A stretch of 58,524 nucleotides of DNA, taken from NCBI RefSeq assembly GCF_001665295.1, contig NZ_LZSE01000048.1, forward strand, positions 1 to 58,524, read 5' to 3'. Source of the DNA: Mycobacterium sp. 1554424.7. Lineage in GTDB: Bacteria; Actinomycetota; Actinomycetes; Mycobacteriales; Mycobacteriaceae. Each line of letters starts with the position of its first letter. Positions within the stretch are counted from its first letter, which is position 1. Position numbers and translations under genes: made by a program. The notes below the pieces were generated by a model. That model searched no databases. It had not been told where the DNA came from and was given only the letters and a program-made list of their open reading frames with translations. Below, piece by piece: positions 50,310-58,524 of the stretch.

Positions 50310-51119
50310 TCAGATCAGCGCGCCGACGTTGTCCAATATGGCGTGCGCGACCTCTACCGCACTGGCGCGGGGATCGGCGGACCCGCGGTCCGGCGGCTCG
50401 GTGTTGCCGAAGAAGGCGACCTCGACCTCGACCAGGCAATTGCCGCGGACGCCAAGGGCGCGCCCCGACGGCAGGGATGCGGAATCCGAGCTGCGCGACG
50501 CAAAACCCATCGAAATCGTCGCCGCCACAACCGAATCCGCAACCTCGACGTTGGCGGTCGTGGCCTTGAGCTGGAACACGGTGCCCGACAAGGGCATGGT
50601 CGTGCCGTCGCATTGCCGCCACTGCCGGGCGAACTTTTCGAACAGCGCCTGGGCCTCGGCGGGGCTGGGCAGGCTGACCACGCCCTCCTTCACGCTGGTC
50701 ACCTCCACGGACTTCGGTGCGTGCCGCCACGTTTGAACCGCGACGTGGCGCACGCTGCCGGGTTGGTAGACGACACGCTGCAGCATCGACGCGACGCCGA
50801 GGCAGTCGCCGGGCGAGAGCCACCCGTCGTCCAGCAATGCGTCGGGGCCTCCGAAGCGCGGCCGGAAGCGGGGGTCAATCTTGAAGGACTGGTTGAGGAT
50901 TCGCGATAACGCCCGGTGACCGAGCAGTACCTGCTTGATGGTTTGGCCGGTCAACGACCGCGGCGCCATCCTCGGCGCCGGGCGCGCCGTGCCGTCGACG
51001 GCCACCGCGCAGCCGGCGGTCGACAGCACGAGCAGCAGTGCGACTGCGCCGCACCAGCGGCGCCCCGTACCGGCGCGACATCGCCGCAGGCGGTTACCCT
51101 TCGTATCCTTGCCATTCAT
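50310..51119 (-). CDS. lppR: LppR-like lipoprotein with PknH-type sensor domain
   Basis: A 269-residue exported lipoprotein: signal RRWCGAVALLLVLSTAGC with lipobox STAGC, then a domain like the extracytoplasmic sensor of the kinase PknH. It has the family cysteine positions GDCLGV, WRQCDGT and GNCLVEV, and the VVYQPGSVRHVAVQTW block. Such domains are thought to bind a ligand outside the membrane; none is known for this one. The ATG at 51119 has GGAG 7 bases upstream, partly inside a hairpin. A paralog precedes it on the same strand. M. tuberculosis has one gene here (Rv2403c). Confidence 0.85.
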   Translation of the reverse strand: MNGKDTKGNRLRRCRAGTGRRWCGAVALLLVLSTAGCAVAVDGTARPAPRMAPRSLTGQTIKQVLLGHRALSRILNQSFKIDPRFRPRFGGPDALLDDGWLSPGDCLGVASMLQRVVYQPGSVRHVAVQTWRHAPKSVEVTSVKEGVVSLPSPAEAQALFEKFARQWRQCDGTTMPLSGTVFQLKATTANVEVADSVVAATISMGFASRSSDSASLPSGRALGVRGNCLVEVEVAFFGNTEPPDRGSADPRASAVEVAHAILDNVGALI

Positions 51120-51129
51120 TTATTGGCTC

Positions 51130-51147
51130 CTTCTGGTTCACCAGAAG
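51130..51147 (-). promoter_or_regulatory. Hairpin overlapping the lppR ribosome-binding site
   Basis: CTTCTGG and CCAGAAG form a 7-base stem with a 4-base loop. On the minus strand the second arm ends in AAG, the first bases of the AAGGAG ribosome site for the gene starting at 51119. Folding would therefore hide part of that site. On the plus strand it is followed by TTTACTTTT and could instead look like a terminator, but no plus-strand gene ends here. Confidence 0.45.
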
Positions 51148-51229
51148 TTTACTTTTCAAATAAGGGGGCCACGGGAAGACACACCGAACACATAGAAAGG
51201 CGGTGCAGGGGCCCGAAAGCGGCCTGGCA

Positions 51230-51979
51230 TCAGCCCAGGGCGCTGACCTTGTCCATCATGGCGTGCGCGACATCGAGGGCGCTGGTGTTGACGTCGGCCG
51301 ACCCAGGGTCCGAGGGTCGCCGCTCGCCGAAGAACACCACCTGCACCTCGACGAGGCAGTTCGACTGGACCCCGAGGGCGCGCGCCTGCGGCGTGGGCCG
51401 CAGGGCGGGCATGTTGGGTAACACCGACGTCGCCGTATTGGTAGCGGCCACAGTCGAATTGGCGACGCGGACGTCGCTGATGGCGTTCGTCGTGCTGATC
51501 GGGCCGTTTTGTTCCGTCGTCGTCATTCCACTGCACTGCTGCCACTGCTGCGCGAATTTCGCGAACTGAGCCTGGGCTTGCTCGGCCGACGGTAGCGCGA
51601 CGACGCCCTCGATCACGCTGATCACCTGCGCCGGTTCGCCGTTGTTCCACCACGCTTCCGACGCCAAGTCCCTGACGCCGGCGTCCTGGTAGACGCTCCG
51701 CTGCAGCATCGCCGTCACGCCCAGGCAATCGCCCGGGGGCAGCGACGCGTAGAGCTTCTCCGGGCCACCGAAGTCGCCCGGCTTGCGGGATACGAAGGGC
51801 TGGTTGAGCATCCGCGACAGGGTCGCGCCGTCGAGCAGCACCTCGCGGACGGTCGGCCCGGTGAGCGGCCGGGGCTTGATGTTGGGCGCCGGCTTCGCCG
51901 TGCCGTCCACCACGCCGCCACAGCCCGCCGCCAACGCGGCGACCATCATAAAGGCCGTCGCCGGCCCAACTATGCGCAC
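51230..51979 (-). CDS. Second LppR-like lipoprotein with PknH-type sensor domain
   Basis: A 249-residue lipoprotein paralogous to the downstream one. The signal is IVGPATAFMMVAALAAGC. The same cysteine framework is present (GDCLGV, WQQCSGM, NCLVEVQVVFFG), and the order VVDGTAKPAPN, RPLTGPTVREVLLDGATLSRMLNQPF matches residue for residue in spacing. The GTG start at 51979 is two bases after the lepA stop, so it is probably translated by coupling to lepA. The ligand is unknown. The pair looks like a local duplication. Confidence 0.85.
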   Translation of the reverse strand: MRIVGPATAFMMVAALAAGCGGVVDGTAKPAPNIKPRPLTGPTVREVLLDGATLSRMLNQPFVSRKPGDFGGPEKLYASLPPGDCLGVTAMLQRSVYQDAGVRDLASEAWWNNGEPAQVISVIEGVVALPSAEQAQAQFAKFAQQWQQCSGMTTTEQNGPISTTNAISDVRVANSTVAATNTATSVLPNMPALRPTPQARALGVQSNCLVEVQVVFFGERRPSDPGSADVNTSALDVAHAMMDKVSALG

Positions 51980-51981
51980 GG

Positions 51982-53919
51982 CTACTTCTTACCCTTGTCC
52001 CCGGCGGCGTCGGTGGAGAGCGCGGCGACGAACGCCTCCTGCGGCACCTCGACCCGCCCGATCGTCTTCATCCGCTTCTTGCCCTCCTTCTGCTTCTCTA
52101 GAAGTTTGCGTTTGCGGGTGATGTCACCGCCGTAGCACTTGGACAACACGTCCTTGCGGATCGCCCGAATGTTCTCGCGGGCAATGATTTTCGATCCGAT
52201 CGCCGCCTGGACCGGCACCTCGAACTGCTGGCGCGGGATCAGCTCCTTGAGCTTGGTGGTCATCTTGTTGCCGTAGGCGTACGCCGAATCCTTGTGCACG
52301 ATCGCGCTGAACGCGTCGACCGCCTCGCCCTGCAGCAGGATGTCGACCTTGACCAGGTCGGCCTCCTGCTCGCCGGCCTCCTCGTAGTCGAGGCTGGCAT
52401 AGCCGCGGGTGCGCGACTTCAGGGAATCGAAGAAGTCGAAGATGATCTCGCCGAGCGGCATGGTGTAGCGCAGTTCCACCCGCTCGGGCGACAGGTAATC
52501 CATGCCGCCCAGCTCGCCGCGCCGGGACTGGCAGAGCTCCATGATGGTGCCGATGAACTCGCTGGGCGCGATGATGGTGGTCTTCACGACGGGTTCGTAG
52601 ACGATGCGGATCTTGCCCTCCGGCCAGTCCGACGGGTTGGTCACCACGATCTCGCTGTCGTCTTCTTTGACGACCCGGTAGACCACGTTCGGCGACGTCG
52701 AGATCAGGTCCAGGTCGAACTCGCGCTCCAGGCGCTCGCGGGTGATCTCCATGTGCAGCAGACCGAGGAAGCCGCAGCGGAACCCGAAGCCCAGCGCCAC
52801 CGACGTCTCCGGCTCGTAGGTCAGCGCGGCGTCGTTGAGCTGCAGCCTGTCCAGGGCGTCGCGCAGGTCCGGGTAGTCCGACCCGTCGACGGGATAGAGC
52901 CCCGAGTAGACCATCGGCTTGGGTTCGCGGTAGCCCGTCAGCGCCTCGGTGGCGCCGTGCCGCGCGGTCGTCACCGTGTCGCCGACCTTGGACTGGCGCA
53001 CGTCCTTCACCCCGGTGATCAGGTAGCCCACCTCCCCCACACCCAGGCCCTCGCTGGGCTTGGGCTCAGGCGAGACGATGCCGACCTCGAGCAGTTCGTG
53101 GGTGGCGCCGGTGGACATCATCGCGATGCGCTCACGCGGGGTGATCTTGCCGTCCACCACGCGCACGTAGGTCACCACGCCGCGATAGATGTCGTAGACG
53201 GAGTCGAAGATCATCGCGCGGGTGGGCGCGTCGGCGTCGCCCTGCGGCGGCGGCACCTCACGCACCACGTGGTCGAGCAGGTCGGCGACTCCCTCCCCGG
53301 TCTTGCCGGACACCCGCAACACATCCTCGGGCTCGCAGCCGATGATGTGGGCGATCTCGCCGGCGTAGCGGTCGGGGTCGGCGGCCGGCAGGTCGATCTT
53401 GTTGAGCACCGGGATGATGTGCAGGTCGCGGTCCAGCGCCAGGTACAGGTTGGCCAGGGTCTGCGCCTCGATGCCCTGGGCGGCGTCCACCAGCAGCACC
53501 GCCCCCTCGCAGGCCTCCAGCGCGCGCGACACCTCGTAGGTGAAGTCGACGTGACCCGGGGTGTCGATCAGGTGCAGCACGTAATCTTGCTCGTCGACCT
53601 TCCAGGGCAGCCGCACGTTCTGCGCCTTGATGGTGATCCCGCGCTCCCGCTCGATGTCCATCCGGTCGAGGTACTGGGCGCGCATCGACCGCTCGTCGAC
53701 GACGCCGGTGAGCTGAAGCATCCGGTCCGCCAGCGTCGACTTGCCGTGGTCGATGTGAGCGATGATGCAGAAATTCCGAATCTGCGCCGGCGGGGTGAAG
53801 GTCTTGTCGGCGAAACTGCTGATGGGAATCTCCTGGTCTGGGCCCGCGCGAGGCCGCTTGAGCGCTGTATCCAGGGTATCCGTGCGGGGCGGCCGGGACC
53901 TACTTGGACACAATTGCAC
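51982..53919 (-). CDS. lepA: Elongation factor 4 (LepA)
   Basis: A 645-residue translational GTPase that back-translocates stalled ribosomes. G1 is [11 protein letters not shown]3 DTPGHVDF and G4 NKIDL. The LepA-specific C-terminal domain follows, ending with [18 protein letters not shown], where lysines typical of LepA occur. The start is unclear: no ATG lies near the conserved [18 protein letters not shown] used GTG 53919, which gives about the M. tuberculosis length (653). TTG 53913 is possible, and an AGGAG sits 6 bases before an ATC codon closer to the conserved region. Longer frames reaching 54909 are antisense to the next gene and rejected. Confidence 0.93.
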   Translation of the reverse strand: MQLCPSRSRPPRTDTLDTALKRPRAGPDQEIPISSFADKTFTPPAQIRNFCIIAHIDHGKSTLADRMLQLTGVVDERSMRAQYLDRMDIERERGITIKAQNVRLPWKVDEQDYVLHLIDTPGHVDFTYEVSRALEACEGAVLLVDAAQGIEAQTLANLYLALDRDLHIIPVLNKIDLPAADPDRYAGEIAHIIGCEPEDVLRVSGKTGEGVADLLDHVVREVPPPQGDADAPTRAMIFDSVYDIYRGVVTYVRVVDGKITPRERIAMMSTGATHELLEVGIVSPEPKPSEGLGVGEVGYLITGVKDVRQSKVGDTVTTARHGATEALTGYREPKPMVYSGLYPVDGSDYPDLRDALDRLQLNDAALTYEPETSVALGFGFRCGFLGLLHMEITRERLEREFDLDLISTSPNVVYRVVKEDDSEIVVTNPSDWPEGKIRIVYEPVVKTTIIAPSEFIGTIMELCQSRRGELGGMDYLSPERVELRYTMPLGEIIFDFFDSLKSRTRGYASLDYEEAGEQEADLVKVDILLQGEAVDAFSAIVHKDSAYAYGNKMTTKLKELIPRQQFEVPVQAAIGSKIIARENIRAIRKDVLSKCYGGDITRKRKLLEKQKEGKKRMKTIGRVEVPQEAFVAALSTDAAGDKGKK

Positions 53920-53934
53920 CCGGCCGCGCGCGTC

Positions 53935-53940
53935 TATGCT
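53935..53940 (+). promoter_or_regulatory. -10 element (TATGCT) of a leaderless PemK-like gene
   Basis: TATGCT lies 6 bases before the ATG at 53947 and no ribosome site is present, which indicates a leaderless transcript. It overlaps the divergent 5' end of lepA. Confidence 0.5.
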
Positions 53941-53946
53941 GCGAAT

Positions 53947-54525
53947 ATGGCGTCTCCCCGCAAATCCCAGTGGAGGACGATCCAGCGGTTCGCCCGCAAC
54001 GCGGTGCTCTATGCCCAGACCGCGCAGGTCGTCGCGCGGGAGCTGCAGCAGGCCGTGAAGATCACCGCGAACGTCATCGCCGCGGCCGCGCCACAACAAT
54101 CCACGGCCATCACGGCGGGCCGACCGGTGACGAGCACCAGCTTTCCCACCGCACAGCGGGCGAGAAAGCTCGTCTACGCCCCGAACCTCGACGGCCGGGC
54201 CGATCCCGGCGAGATCGTCTGGACGTGGGTGGCGTACGAGGACGATCCCACCCGCGGCAAGGACCGGCCGGTGCTGGTCGTGGGCCGCGACCGGCGCGTC
54301 CTGCTGGGGCTGATGGTGTCCAGCCAGGAGCGCCACGCGGGCGATCGCGACTGGGTCGGGATCGGTGCCGGCGCTTGGGATTACGAGGGCCGGGAAAGCT
54401 GGGTGCGCCTGGACCGGGTGCTCGACGTGCCCGAGGAGGGCATTCGCCGCGAAGGCGCGATCCTGGAGCGCGAAATCTTCGACGTCATCGCCGCCCGGCT
54501 GCGCGCCGACTACGCCTGGAGCTAG
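53947..54525 (+). CDS. PemK/MazF-like protein (Rv2405-type)
   Basis: A 192-residue protein corresponding by position to Rv2405. The C-terminal half resembles the PemK/MazF barrel: [65 protein letters not shown]. The N-terminal 75 residues are helical and basic ([29 protein letters not shown]). No antitoxin gene adjoins it, so a classical toxin-antitoxin pair is not supported. It may be a domesticated RNA-binding or ribosome-associated relative. Confidence 0.75.
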   Translation: MASPRKSQWRTIQRFARNAVLYAQTAQVVARELQQAVKITANVIAAAAPQQSTAITAGRPVTSTSFPTAQRARKLVYAPNLDGRADPGEIVWTWVAYEDDPTRGKDRPVLVVGRDRRVLLGLMVSSQERHAGDRDWVGIGAGAWDYEGRESWVRLDRVLDVPEEGIRREGAILEREIFDVIAARLRADYAWS

Positions 54526-54598
54526 GGCGTCTCGCCGAGCGTTGTCACCAGGGCGAGAAAACCGCCGAATCTTCGCCGTGAGTGCACGTTCGGCGAAA

Positions 54599-54729
54599 AG
54601 CCGGGCAGTCAGCCCCGCGCGGCGACGATGCAGGCCGCGACGCGGCCAGCTGAGGAGCCGGGCAGTCAGCCCCGCGCGGCGACGATGCGGGCCGCGACGC
54701 GGCCAGCTGAGGAGCCGGGCAGTCAGCCC
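54599..54729. repeat. 57-bp tandem repeat (two full units plus a partial third)
   Basis: Units start at 54601 and 54658 and are nearly identical (one base differs: GATGCAGGCC against GATGCGGGCC). A third partial unit begins at 54715 and runs 15 bases into the stop codon of the CBS gene. Each unit contains the palindrome GGCCGCG-A-CGCGGCC. Length and location at a gene end resemble mycobacterial MIRU-VNTR loci. The 54526-54598 stretch before it holds nothing recognisable. Confidence 0.85.
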
Positions 54730-55151
54730 TGCGTGATGTAGGACTGCAGCTGCTCGTGCTCGGCCTCGAGCTCCTCCATGCGGGTCTTCACCACGTCGCC
54801 GATGCTGACGATGCCGATCAGCTTCTTGCCGTCCAGCACCGGCACGTGGCGCACCCGGTTCTTGGTCATCAGCACGCTCAGCGAGTCCACGGTGTCCGAC
54901 TTCGTGCACGTGGCAACCGTAGAGGTCATGATCTTCGAAACCGGCCGGGACAGCACGCTCGCGCCGTGGGTGTGCAATTGGCGCACGACGTCGCGCTCCG
55001 AGACGATGCCGACGACGCCCTCGTCGCCGACCACCACCATGGCGCCGATGTTCTGCTCGGCGAGGCCGGCGACCAGCTCCTTGACGGTGGCATCGGGGTT
55101 GATCGTCACCACCGCCGCGCCCTTGTTCCGCAAGACGTCCGCAATCCGCAT
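54723..55151 (-). CDS. CBS-domain protein (Rv2406c-like)
   Basis: A 142-residue cytoplasmic protein made of two tandem CBS domains (about 5-60 and 70-128). Motifs are [35 protein letters not shown] and [36 protein letters not shown] short helical tail follows ([20 protein letters not shown]). CBS pairs bind adenine nucleotides and sense energy state; no partner domain is fused here. The ATG at 55151 has GGAGG 5 bases before it and gives the M. tuberculosis length. The stop codon lies within the last unit of the tandem repeat. Confidence 0.93.
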   Translation of the reverse strand: MRIADVLRNKGAAVVTINPDATVKELVAGLAEQNIGAMVVVGDEGVVGIVSERDVVRQLHTHGASVLSRPVSKIMTSTVATCTKSDTVDSLSVLMTKNRVRHVPVLDGKKLIGIVSIGDVVKTRMEELEAEHEQLQSYITQG

Positions 55152-55326
55152 CAAGGCCTCCAGCCCGGTTGTGATCCGCTTCACATCAGGCTACGGCTAA
55201 CTCGCCCGGCGGGAAAGCCAACACGAAAAGCGGCAACCGCGGGCTCCCATACCCTCGGATTCCCGGACCAAACTCGGATCGGTCAAATGCGCCTGCCGCC
55301 CTGTGGGGCTTGCGAGGATGGGGGCC

Positions 55327-56169
55327 ATGATCGAGATCACCCTGCTGGGCACCGGAAGCCCCATCCCCGACCCCAACCGCGCCGGGCCGTCGACCCTGGT
55401 GCGCGCCGGCGGGCAGGTGTTCCTGGTGGATTGCGGGCGCGGGGTGCTGCAGCGCGCGGCGGCGGTCGGCGTGGGCGCCGCGGGGCTGTCGGCGCTGCTG
55501 CTGACCCACTTACACAGCGACCACATCGGCGAGCTGGGCGACCTCCTGATCACCCGTTGGATCACCACCTTTGCGCCTGATCCCGCGCCGCTGCCGATCA
55601 TCGGGCCGCCGGGCACCGCCGAGACCGTGGACGCGACGCTGAAGGCGTTCGGCCATGACATCGGTTACCGGATCGCCCATCACGCCGATCTGAACGCGCC
55701 GCCGGCGGTCGAGGTGCACGAATGCACCGAGGGCCCGGTGTGGGACCTTGACGGGGTGTCGATCCGGGTCGCGCCGACCGACCACCGACCGGTGGCACCG
55801 ACCGTCGGCTTCCGCATCGAATCCGGGGCGACGGCGGTGGTGCTGGCCGGAGACACGGTGCCGTGCGCCGGCCTGGACGAATTGGCAAGCGGCGCAGACG
55901 CATTGGTGCACACCGTGATCCGCAAGGACATCGTCGTCAACATCCCGCAGCAGCGGCTACAGGACATCTGCGACTACCACTCCTCGGTGGAGGAGGCGGC
56001 GACGACCGCGGAGCGCGCGGGCGTGGGCACCCTGGTGATGACGCACTACGTGCCGGCGCTGGTGCCCGGGCAGGAGGAACAGTGGCGCGCGCTGGCCGCC
56101 ACCAAGTTCGGCGGGCGGGTCGAGCTCGGCGACGACCTGCATCGCGTCGAGGTCAACCCGCGGCCGTAG
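55327..56169 (+). CDS. rnz: Ribonuclease Z-type metallo-beta-lactamase-fold nuclease
   Basis: A 280-residue tRNA 3'-end processing endonuclease of the metallo-beta-lactamase fold. The zinc motif is [13 protein letters not shown]. Further ligands are seen in [28 protein letters not shown] and [33 protein letters not shown] near the start is typical of RNase Z. The ATG at 55327 begins the conserved IEITLLGTG; an in-frame ATG 24 bases earlier is less likely. It corresponds to Rv2407. The 55152-55326 gap before it holds no gene that I can see. Confidence 0.9.
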   Translation: MIEITLLGTGSPIPDPNRAGPSTLVRAGGQVFLVDCGRGVLQRAAAVGVGAAGLSALLLTHLHSDHIGELGDLLITRWITTFAPDPAPLPIIGPPGTAETVDATLKAFGHDIGYRIAHHADLNAPPAVEVHECTEGPVWDLDGVSIRVAPTDHRPVAPTVGFRIESGATAVVLAGDTVPCAGLDELASGADALVHTVIRKDIVVNIPQQRLQDICDYHSSVEEAATTAERAGVGTLVMTHYVPALVPGQEEQWRALAATKFGGRVELGDDLHRVEVNPRP

Positions 56170-56878
56170 CCGCCGCTCGACGAATGTCGTTGCGGCGCAA
56201 CGGCAGTAGCGCGCCCGCGAGCACCAGCCAGGCCAGGCCCGAGACCCGCGCGATGGGCAGGATGACCGCGAGCGGCGGCCAGACCAACACCAGCGTCGAA
56301 AATTCGGCGAGTACGGCAATCGCCAGCCCGATCCAGGCCACCGGCCGTGGCGTCAATCCCAGGACGAGGCTCGGCACCGCCATGCCCGCGACCAGCAGGC
56401 CCAAGGCCACGACGTGCCCCGGGCCGCCGACCAGGAAGACCAGGAAGTAGACCGCGCGGACCAGCGAGGCATCGGCGCTAACGTCCGGTCTGGACAGCGT
56501 CCACGCCAGCAGTCCCGTCAGCCCCAAGGCCCCCGCGGCCAGGGTGCCACCCGCGAGCGCGATCGTGGCCCCGGGGGCTGTGACCCCGAGCTGGCGTAAC
56601 CGGGCACTGGCCGTCGCCGCGTAGATCGCCAGCGGCACCGACGATCCGAACGCAGCCGTTGCCATGACTTGCACCGCAACCGGCTGCGCTCGGATGTACG
56701 CCACGACCGCAGTCATCGGTCCGTAGGGCAACGGCATCACGCCGCCCAGCGCGACCCCGACGGCGATCCCACCGAAGAGCAATCCCAGGGAAATCCCAGC
56801 AAGCAACACCAACGGCGGTCCACCCTGCCGGCGGACACCCGTAACCGGTCGAGTTCCATCTGCTCGTGAATCGTTCAT
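56153..56878 (-). CDS. Integral membrane protein, MarR-linked
   Basis: A 241-residue protein with about six hydrophobic segments ([123 protein letters not shown]). I do not recognise a transport or catalytic motif. It lies divergent to a MarR regulator; an inverted repeat covers its start codon, so it is very likely that regulator's target. Its 3' end overlaps rnz by 17 bp on the opposite strand. The start ATG at 56878 lies within the operator. Confidence 0.8.
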   Translation of the reverse strand: MNDSRADGTRPVTGVRRQGGPPLVLLAGISLGLLFGGIAVGVALGGVMPLPYGPMTAVVAYIRAQPVAVQVMATAAFGSSVPLAIYAATASARLRQLGVTAPGATIALAGGTLAAGALGLTGLLAWTLSRPDVSADASLVRAVYFLVFLVGGPGHVVALGLLVAGMAVPSLVLGLTPRPVAWIGLAIAVLAEFSTLVLVWPPLAVILPIARVSGLAWLVLAGALLPLRRNDIRRAAATAAG

Positions 56879-56890
56879 GTTATGAACGAT
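56870..56890. promoter_or_regulatory. MarR-type operator O1
   Basis: Perfect inverted repeat ATCGTTCAT-GTT-ATGAACGAT with 9-base arms, covering the start codon of the membrane protein. It suits a MarR dimer blocking transcription or early elongation of that gene. Confidence 0.7.
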
Positions 56891-56935
56891 ATGCCCGGAC
56901 GCCGCGGCTTACAAGGCCTTCGAATGATTCAGATG

Positions 56936-56948
56936 ACGAATCGTTCGT
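56936..56948. promoter_or_regulatory. MarR-type operator O2
   Basis: ACGAA-TCG-TTCGT, sharing the AATCGTTC core of O1, lies 6 bases before the -10 of the MarR gene. Binding here would repress the regulator itself. Confidence 0.55.
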
Positions 56949-56954
56949 GAGGGC

Positions 56955-56960
56955 TATGAT
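56955..56960 (+). promoter_or_regulatory. -10 element (TATGAT) of the MarR gene
   Basis: TATGAT is 6 bases before the GTG start of the regulator, which has no ribosome site: a leaderless transcript. Confidence 0.55.
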
Positions 56961-56966
56961 GTTTCG

Positions 56967-57449
56967 GTGTCATCGGCTCCCAGCGACCGCCCCGACGGCG
57001 TGGCCTTCCTGTTGGCTCAGCTCGGCCATCACGCCGCGACGCTGTTCGCCGAACAGGTTGCCAGCCTCGAGTTGACGCCGCCGCATGCCGGAATCCTGCG
57101 CGCCATCGCCGCGGAGCCGGGCCGCAGCCAGCAGGCCCTCAGCGCCCAATTGGGCATGCTGCCCAGCCGGGTCGTCGTCTACGTGGACGAACTCGAGGAA
57201 CGCGGCTACGTCGAGCGGCGCCGCAACCCCGACGACCGCCGGTTGCACGCCCTGTACCTCACCGCCGCCGGAAAAAGGTTGCTGCGCAAGCTTTCCGAGC
57301 TCGCACACCAGCACGAACTCCAGTTCGCCTCCGCGCTAGACCCGGAGCAATACAGCACCCTGCGCGGGCTGCTCGCCACGGTGGCGCAGCAGCAGGGCCT
57401 AGCGCCGCACGTCCACCCGGGCTACCGCACGCTTCGGCCCAGGCCCTAG
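56967..57449 (+). CDS. MarR-family transcriptional regulator
   Basis: A 160-residue winged-helix regulator. The DNA-binding region is HAGILRAIAAEPGRSQQALSAQLGMLPSRVVVYVDELEERGYVERRRNPDDRRLHALYLTAAGKRLL, with the characteristic DDRR wing. Flanking helices at both ends form the dimer. MarR proteins usually repress an adjacent divergent gene and respond to small phenolic or oxidative signals. The arrangement of two operators in the 88-bp gap fits repression of both itself and the membrane protein. The ligand is unknown. Confidence 0.93.
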   Translation: MSSAPSDRPDGVAFLLAQLGHHAATLFAEQVASLELTPPHAGILRAIAAEPGRSQQALSAQLGMLPSRVVVYVDELEERGYVERRRNPDDRRLHALYLTAAGKRLLRKLSELAHQHELQFASALDPEQYSTLRGLLATVAQQQGLAPHVHPGYRTLRPRP

Positions 57450-57592
57450 CCCGGCCAAATTTGCCCGGGTCTGGCCGGGCCCGGCGGCAAGCTGGGAAAA
57501 TAGCGTCGGATTGCCCGAGATAGTTTTGCTGCCTGCCCGGATAGCGATAGGATCCGCTTCGGCGGTACGCCCACGACAATGTGAGGTGGCGG

Positions 57593-58524
57593 ATGTCGTT
57601 TGTAGTCGCGGGGCCACAGACAATGCTTGAGGGCGCCGCCGATATGGCCGGCGTCGGGTCGGCGATCAGGCAAGCCAACGCGCTCGCGGCGGCCGAGACG
57701 ACTGCCGTGCAGGCCGCCGCCGCGGACCAGATATCCGTGGCCGTCGCGGCCCTGCTCGGATCGCACGGACAGAACTACCAGACGGTGGGCGCCCAGATCG
57801 CGGCGTTTCATGACGAGCTCGTGCAAAACCTGGCCGCGGCCGGCGGCGCTTACGCCAGCGCCGAGGCCGCCAACGTGCAGCAAACCCTGCTCGACCTGAT
57901 CAACGCGCCCACCGAGGCATTGCTCGGTCGCCCGCTGATCGGCAACGGCGCCGACGGGGGGACCGTCGGCGGGATCGGGCAACCCGGCGGGGCCGGTGGC
58001 CTCTTGTTCGGCAACGGCGGCCGCGGCGGCGACAGCACGGGCCCGCTGGCGACCGGCGGTAACGGCGGGCCGGCCGGGCTGATCGGCAACGGCGGCGCCG
58101 GCGGTAGGGGCGGGTCCGGCGTTGCTGCTATCCCATTCGGCGGCACCGGCGGCGTCGGCGGCACCGGCGGGTGGCTGTTCGGCAACGGCGGGCCCGGCGG
58201 CCCCGGTGGGATCGGCGGCGCAGCCGGGGCGGGCGGCAGGGGCGGATTCGGCGGGCAGGCCTTTTTGATCGGCGCCGGCGGAGCCGGCGGCATCGGCGGA
58301 TTGGACGCCGGCGCCGGCGGCAACGGCGGCGACGGTGGGAACGGCGCGCCGGGTGGATTCATCTATGGGCCCGGCGGCGCCGGTGGCAACGGCGGCGCCG
58401 GCATCCTCAACGGCGGTCTGGCCGGCCACGGCGGCCGCGCCATGTTCTTCGGCGACGGCGGGGGCGGCGGTACCGGCGGCAACGGCGACACCATCACTGC
58501 TAGTGGAGTCGGCGGCGGCGGAAC
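57593..58524 (+). CDS. PE_PGRS family protein, 5' part (runs off window)
   Basis: The ATG at 57593, after GAGGTGGCGG, opens a PE domain of about 95 residues ([20 protein letters not shown]...; [24 protein letters not shown]). The linker [12 protein letters not shown] and Gly-Gly-X repeats follow without a stop to the window end, at least 310 residues. Embedded units such as [13 protein letters not shown] and [11 protein letters not shown] are typical. M. tuberculosis has a PE gene (Rv2408) at the corresponding place. Repeat-driven recombination and sequencing breaks are common in such genes. Confidence 0.92.
   Translation, partial: MSFVVAGPQTMLEGAADMAGVGSAIRQANALAAAETTAVQAAAADQISVAVAALLGSHGQNYQTVGAQIAAFHDELVQNLAAAGGAYASAEAANVQQTLLDLINAPTEALLGRPLIGNGADGGTVGGIGQPGGAGGLLFGNGGRGGDSTGPLATGGNGGPAGLIGNGGAGGRGGSGVAAIPFGGTGGVGGTGGWLFGNGGPGGPGGIGGAAGAGGRGGFGGQAFLIGAGGAGGIGGLDAGAGGNGGDGGNGAPGGFIYGPGGAGGNGGAGILNGGLAGHGGRAMFFGDGGGGGTGGNGDTITASGVGGGG

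Noticed and set aside
53920-54909. 330-codon N-terminal extension of LepA
   Set aside because: It runs antisense through the PemK-like gene and the 57-bp repeat and has no family similarity.
57950-58524. Repeat array resembling CRISPR or tandem DNA repeats
   Set aside because: These are in-frame Gly-Gly-X codon repeats of a PE_PGRS gene with no constant spacer or repeat length.

Overview
The window is GC-rich mycobacterial DNA. It carries a complete mycobactin (siderophore) locus, PE_PGRS genes at both ends, MTB12/CFP2-type antigens and PknH-sensor-type lipoproteins, in an order that follows M. tuberculosis Rv2367c-Rv2408 as I remember it. PE_PGRS genes point to a slow-growing species of the kansasii/marinum/tuberculosis type rather than a fast grower or the avium complex. 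Both ends lie inside PE_PGRS repeats, so the window may be a whole draft contig that broke in repeats. I ran no searches: ortholog names come from reading the proteins and from remembered gene order.

Layout. (1) 1-5.6 kb, minus strand: a partial PE_PGRS gene, then a housekeeping and heat-shock block (ybeY, phoH, rsmE, dnaJ2, hrcA). (2) 5.7-8.7 kb: a small Rv2375-like gene; an AhpD-like gene translationally coupled to an ECF41-type sigma factor, with a candidate autoregulated promoter; and two tandem MTB12-family secreted proteins. (3) 8.8-30.0 kb: the mycobactin assembly line mbtB-C-D-E-F-G-H on the minus strand, every junction overlapping, with divergent mbtA on the plus strand. An IdeR-type iron box lies between mbtB and mbtA. 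(4) 30.1-32.4 kb: where M. tuberculosis has mbtJ, this genome has a 756-residue fusion of a trypsin-like protease domain and an S1/P1-type zinc nuclease/phospholipase domain. It is the least explained gene here. mbtI, with its own IdeR-like box, faces it across a strong hairpin. (5) 34.3-37.1 kb: two tandem, near-identical SbtA-like transporter genes, each with its own upstream region. (6) 37.1-41.8 kb: hemW; then a short leaderless ORF ending in a polycysteine tract, followed by the assimilatory sulfite reductase, APS reductase and sirohydrochlorin chelatase operon sirA-cysH-che1. (7) 41.8-47.8 kb: ggtB lipoprotein, then the sulfate importer operon subI-cysT-cysW-cysA (minus), which has its own Cys-containing leaderless short ORF upstream. 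(8) 47.8-51.98 kb: two very small membrane proteins, the GH15 trehalase, and two tandem lppR-like lipoproteins. (9) 52-58.5 kb: lepA, a PemK/MazF-like protein, a CBS protein followed by a 57-bp tandem repeat, RNase Z, a membrane protein divergent from a MarR regulator across clear operators, and a second partial PE_PGRS gene.

How it works together. The centre makes mycobactin: MbtI makes salicylate, MbtA activates it, MbtB-F assemble the chain, MbtG hydroxylates the lysine nitrogens, and MbtH assists adenylation. Iron control through IdeR is supported by both boxes. The right half is a sulfur module: sulfate uptake, APS and sulfite reduction, siroheme metallation and gamma-glutamyl peptide cleavage. 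Both of its operons appear to be gated by cysteine-sensing leader peptides. Compared with remembered M. tuberculosis order, mbtJ, rpfD, Rv2390c and the genes between ggtB and cysA1 are absent. The ECF41 pair, the fusion gene and the second copies of the MTB12, SbtA and LppR families are extra.
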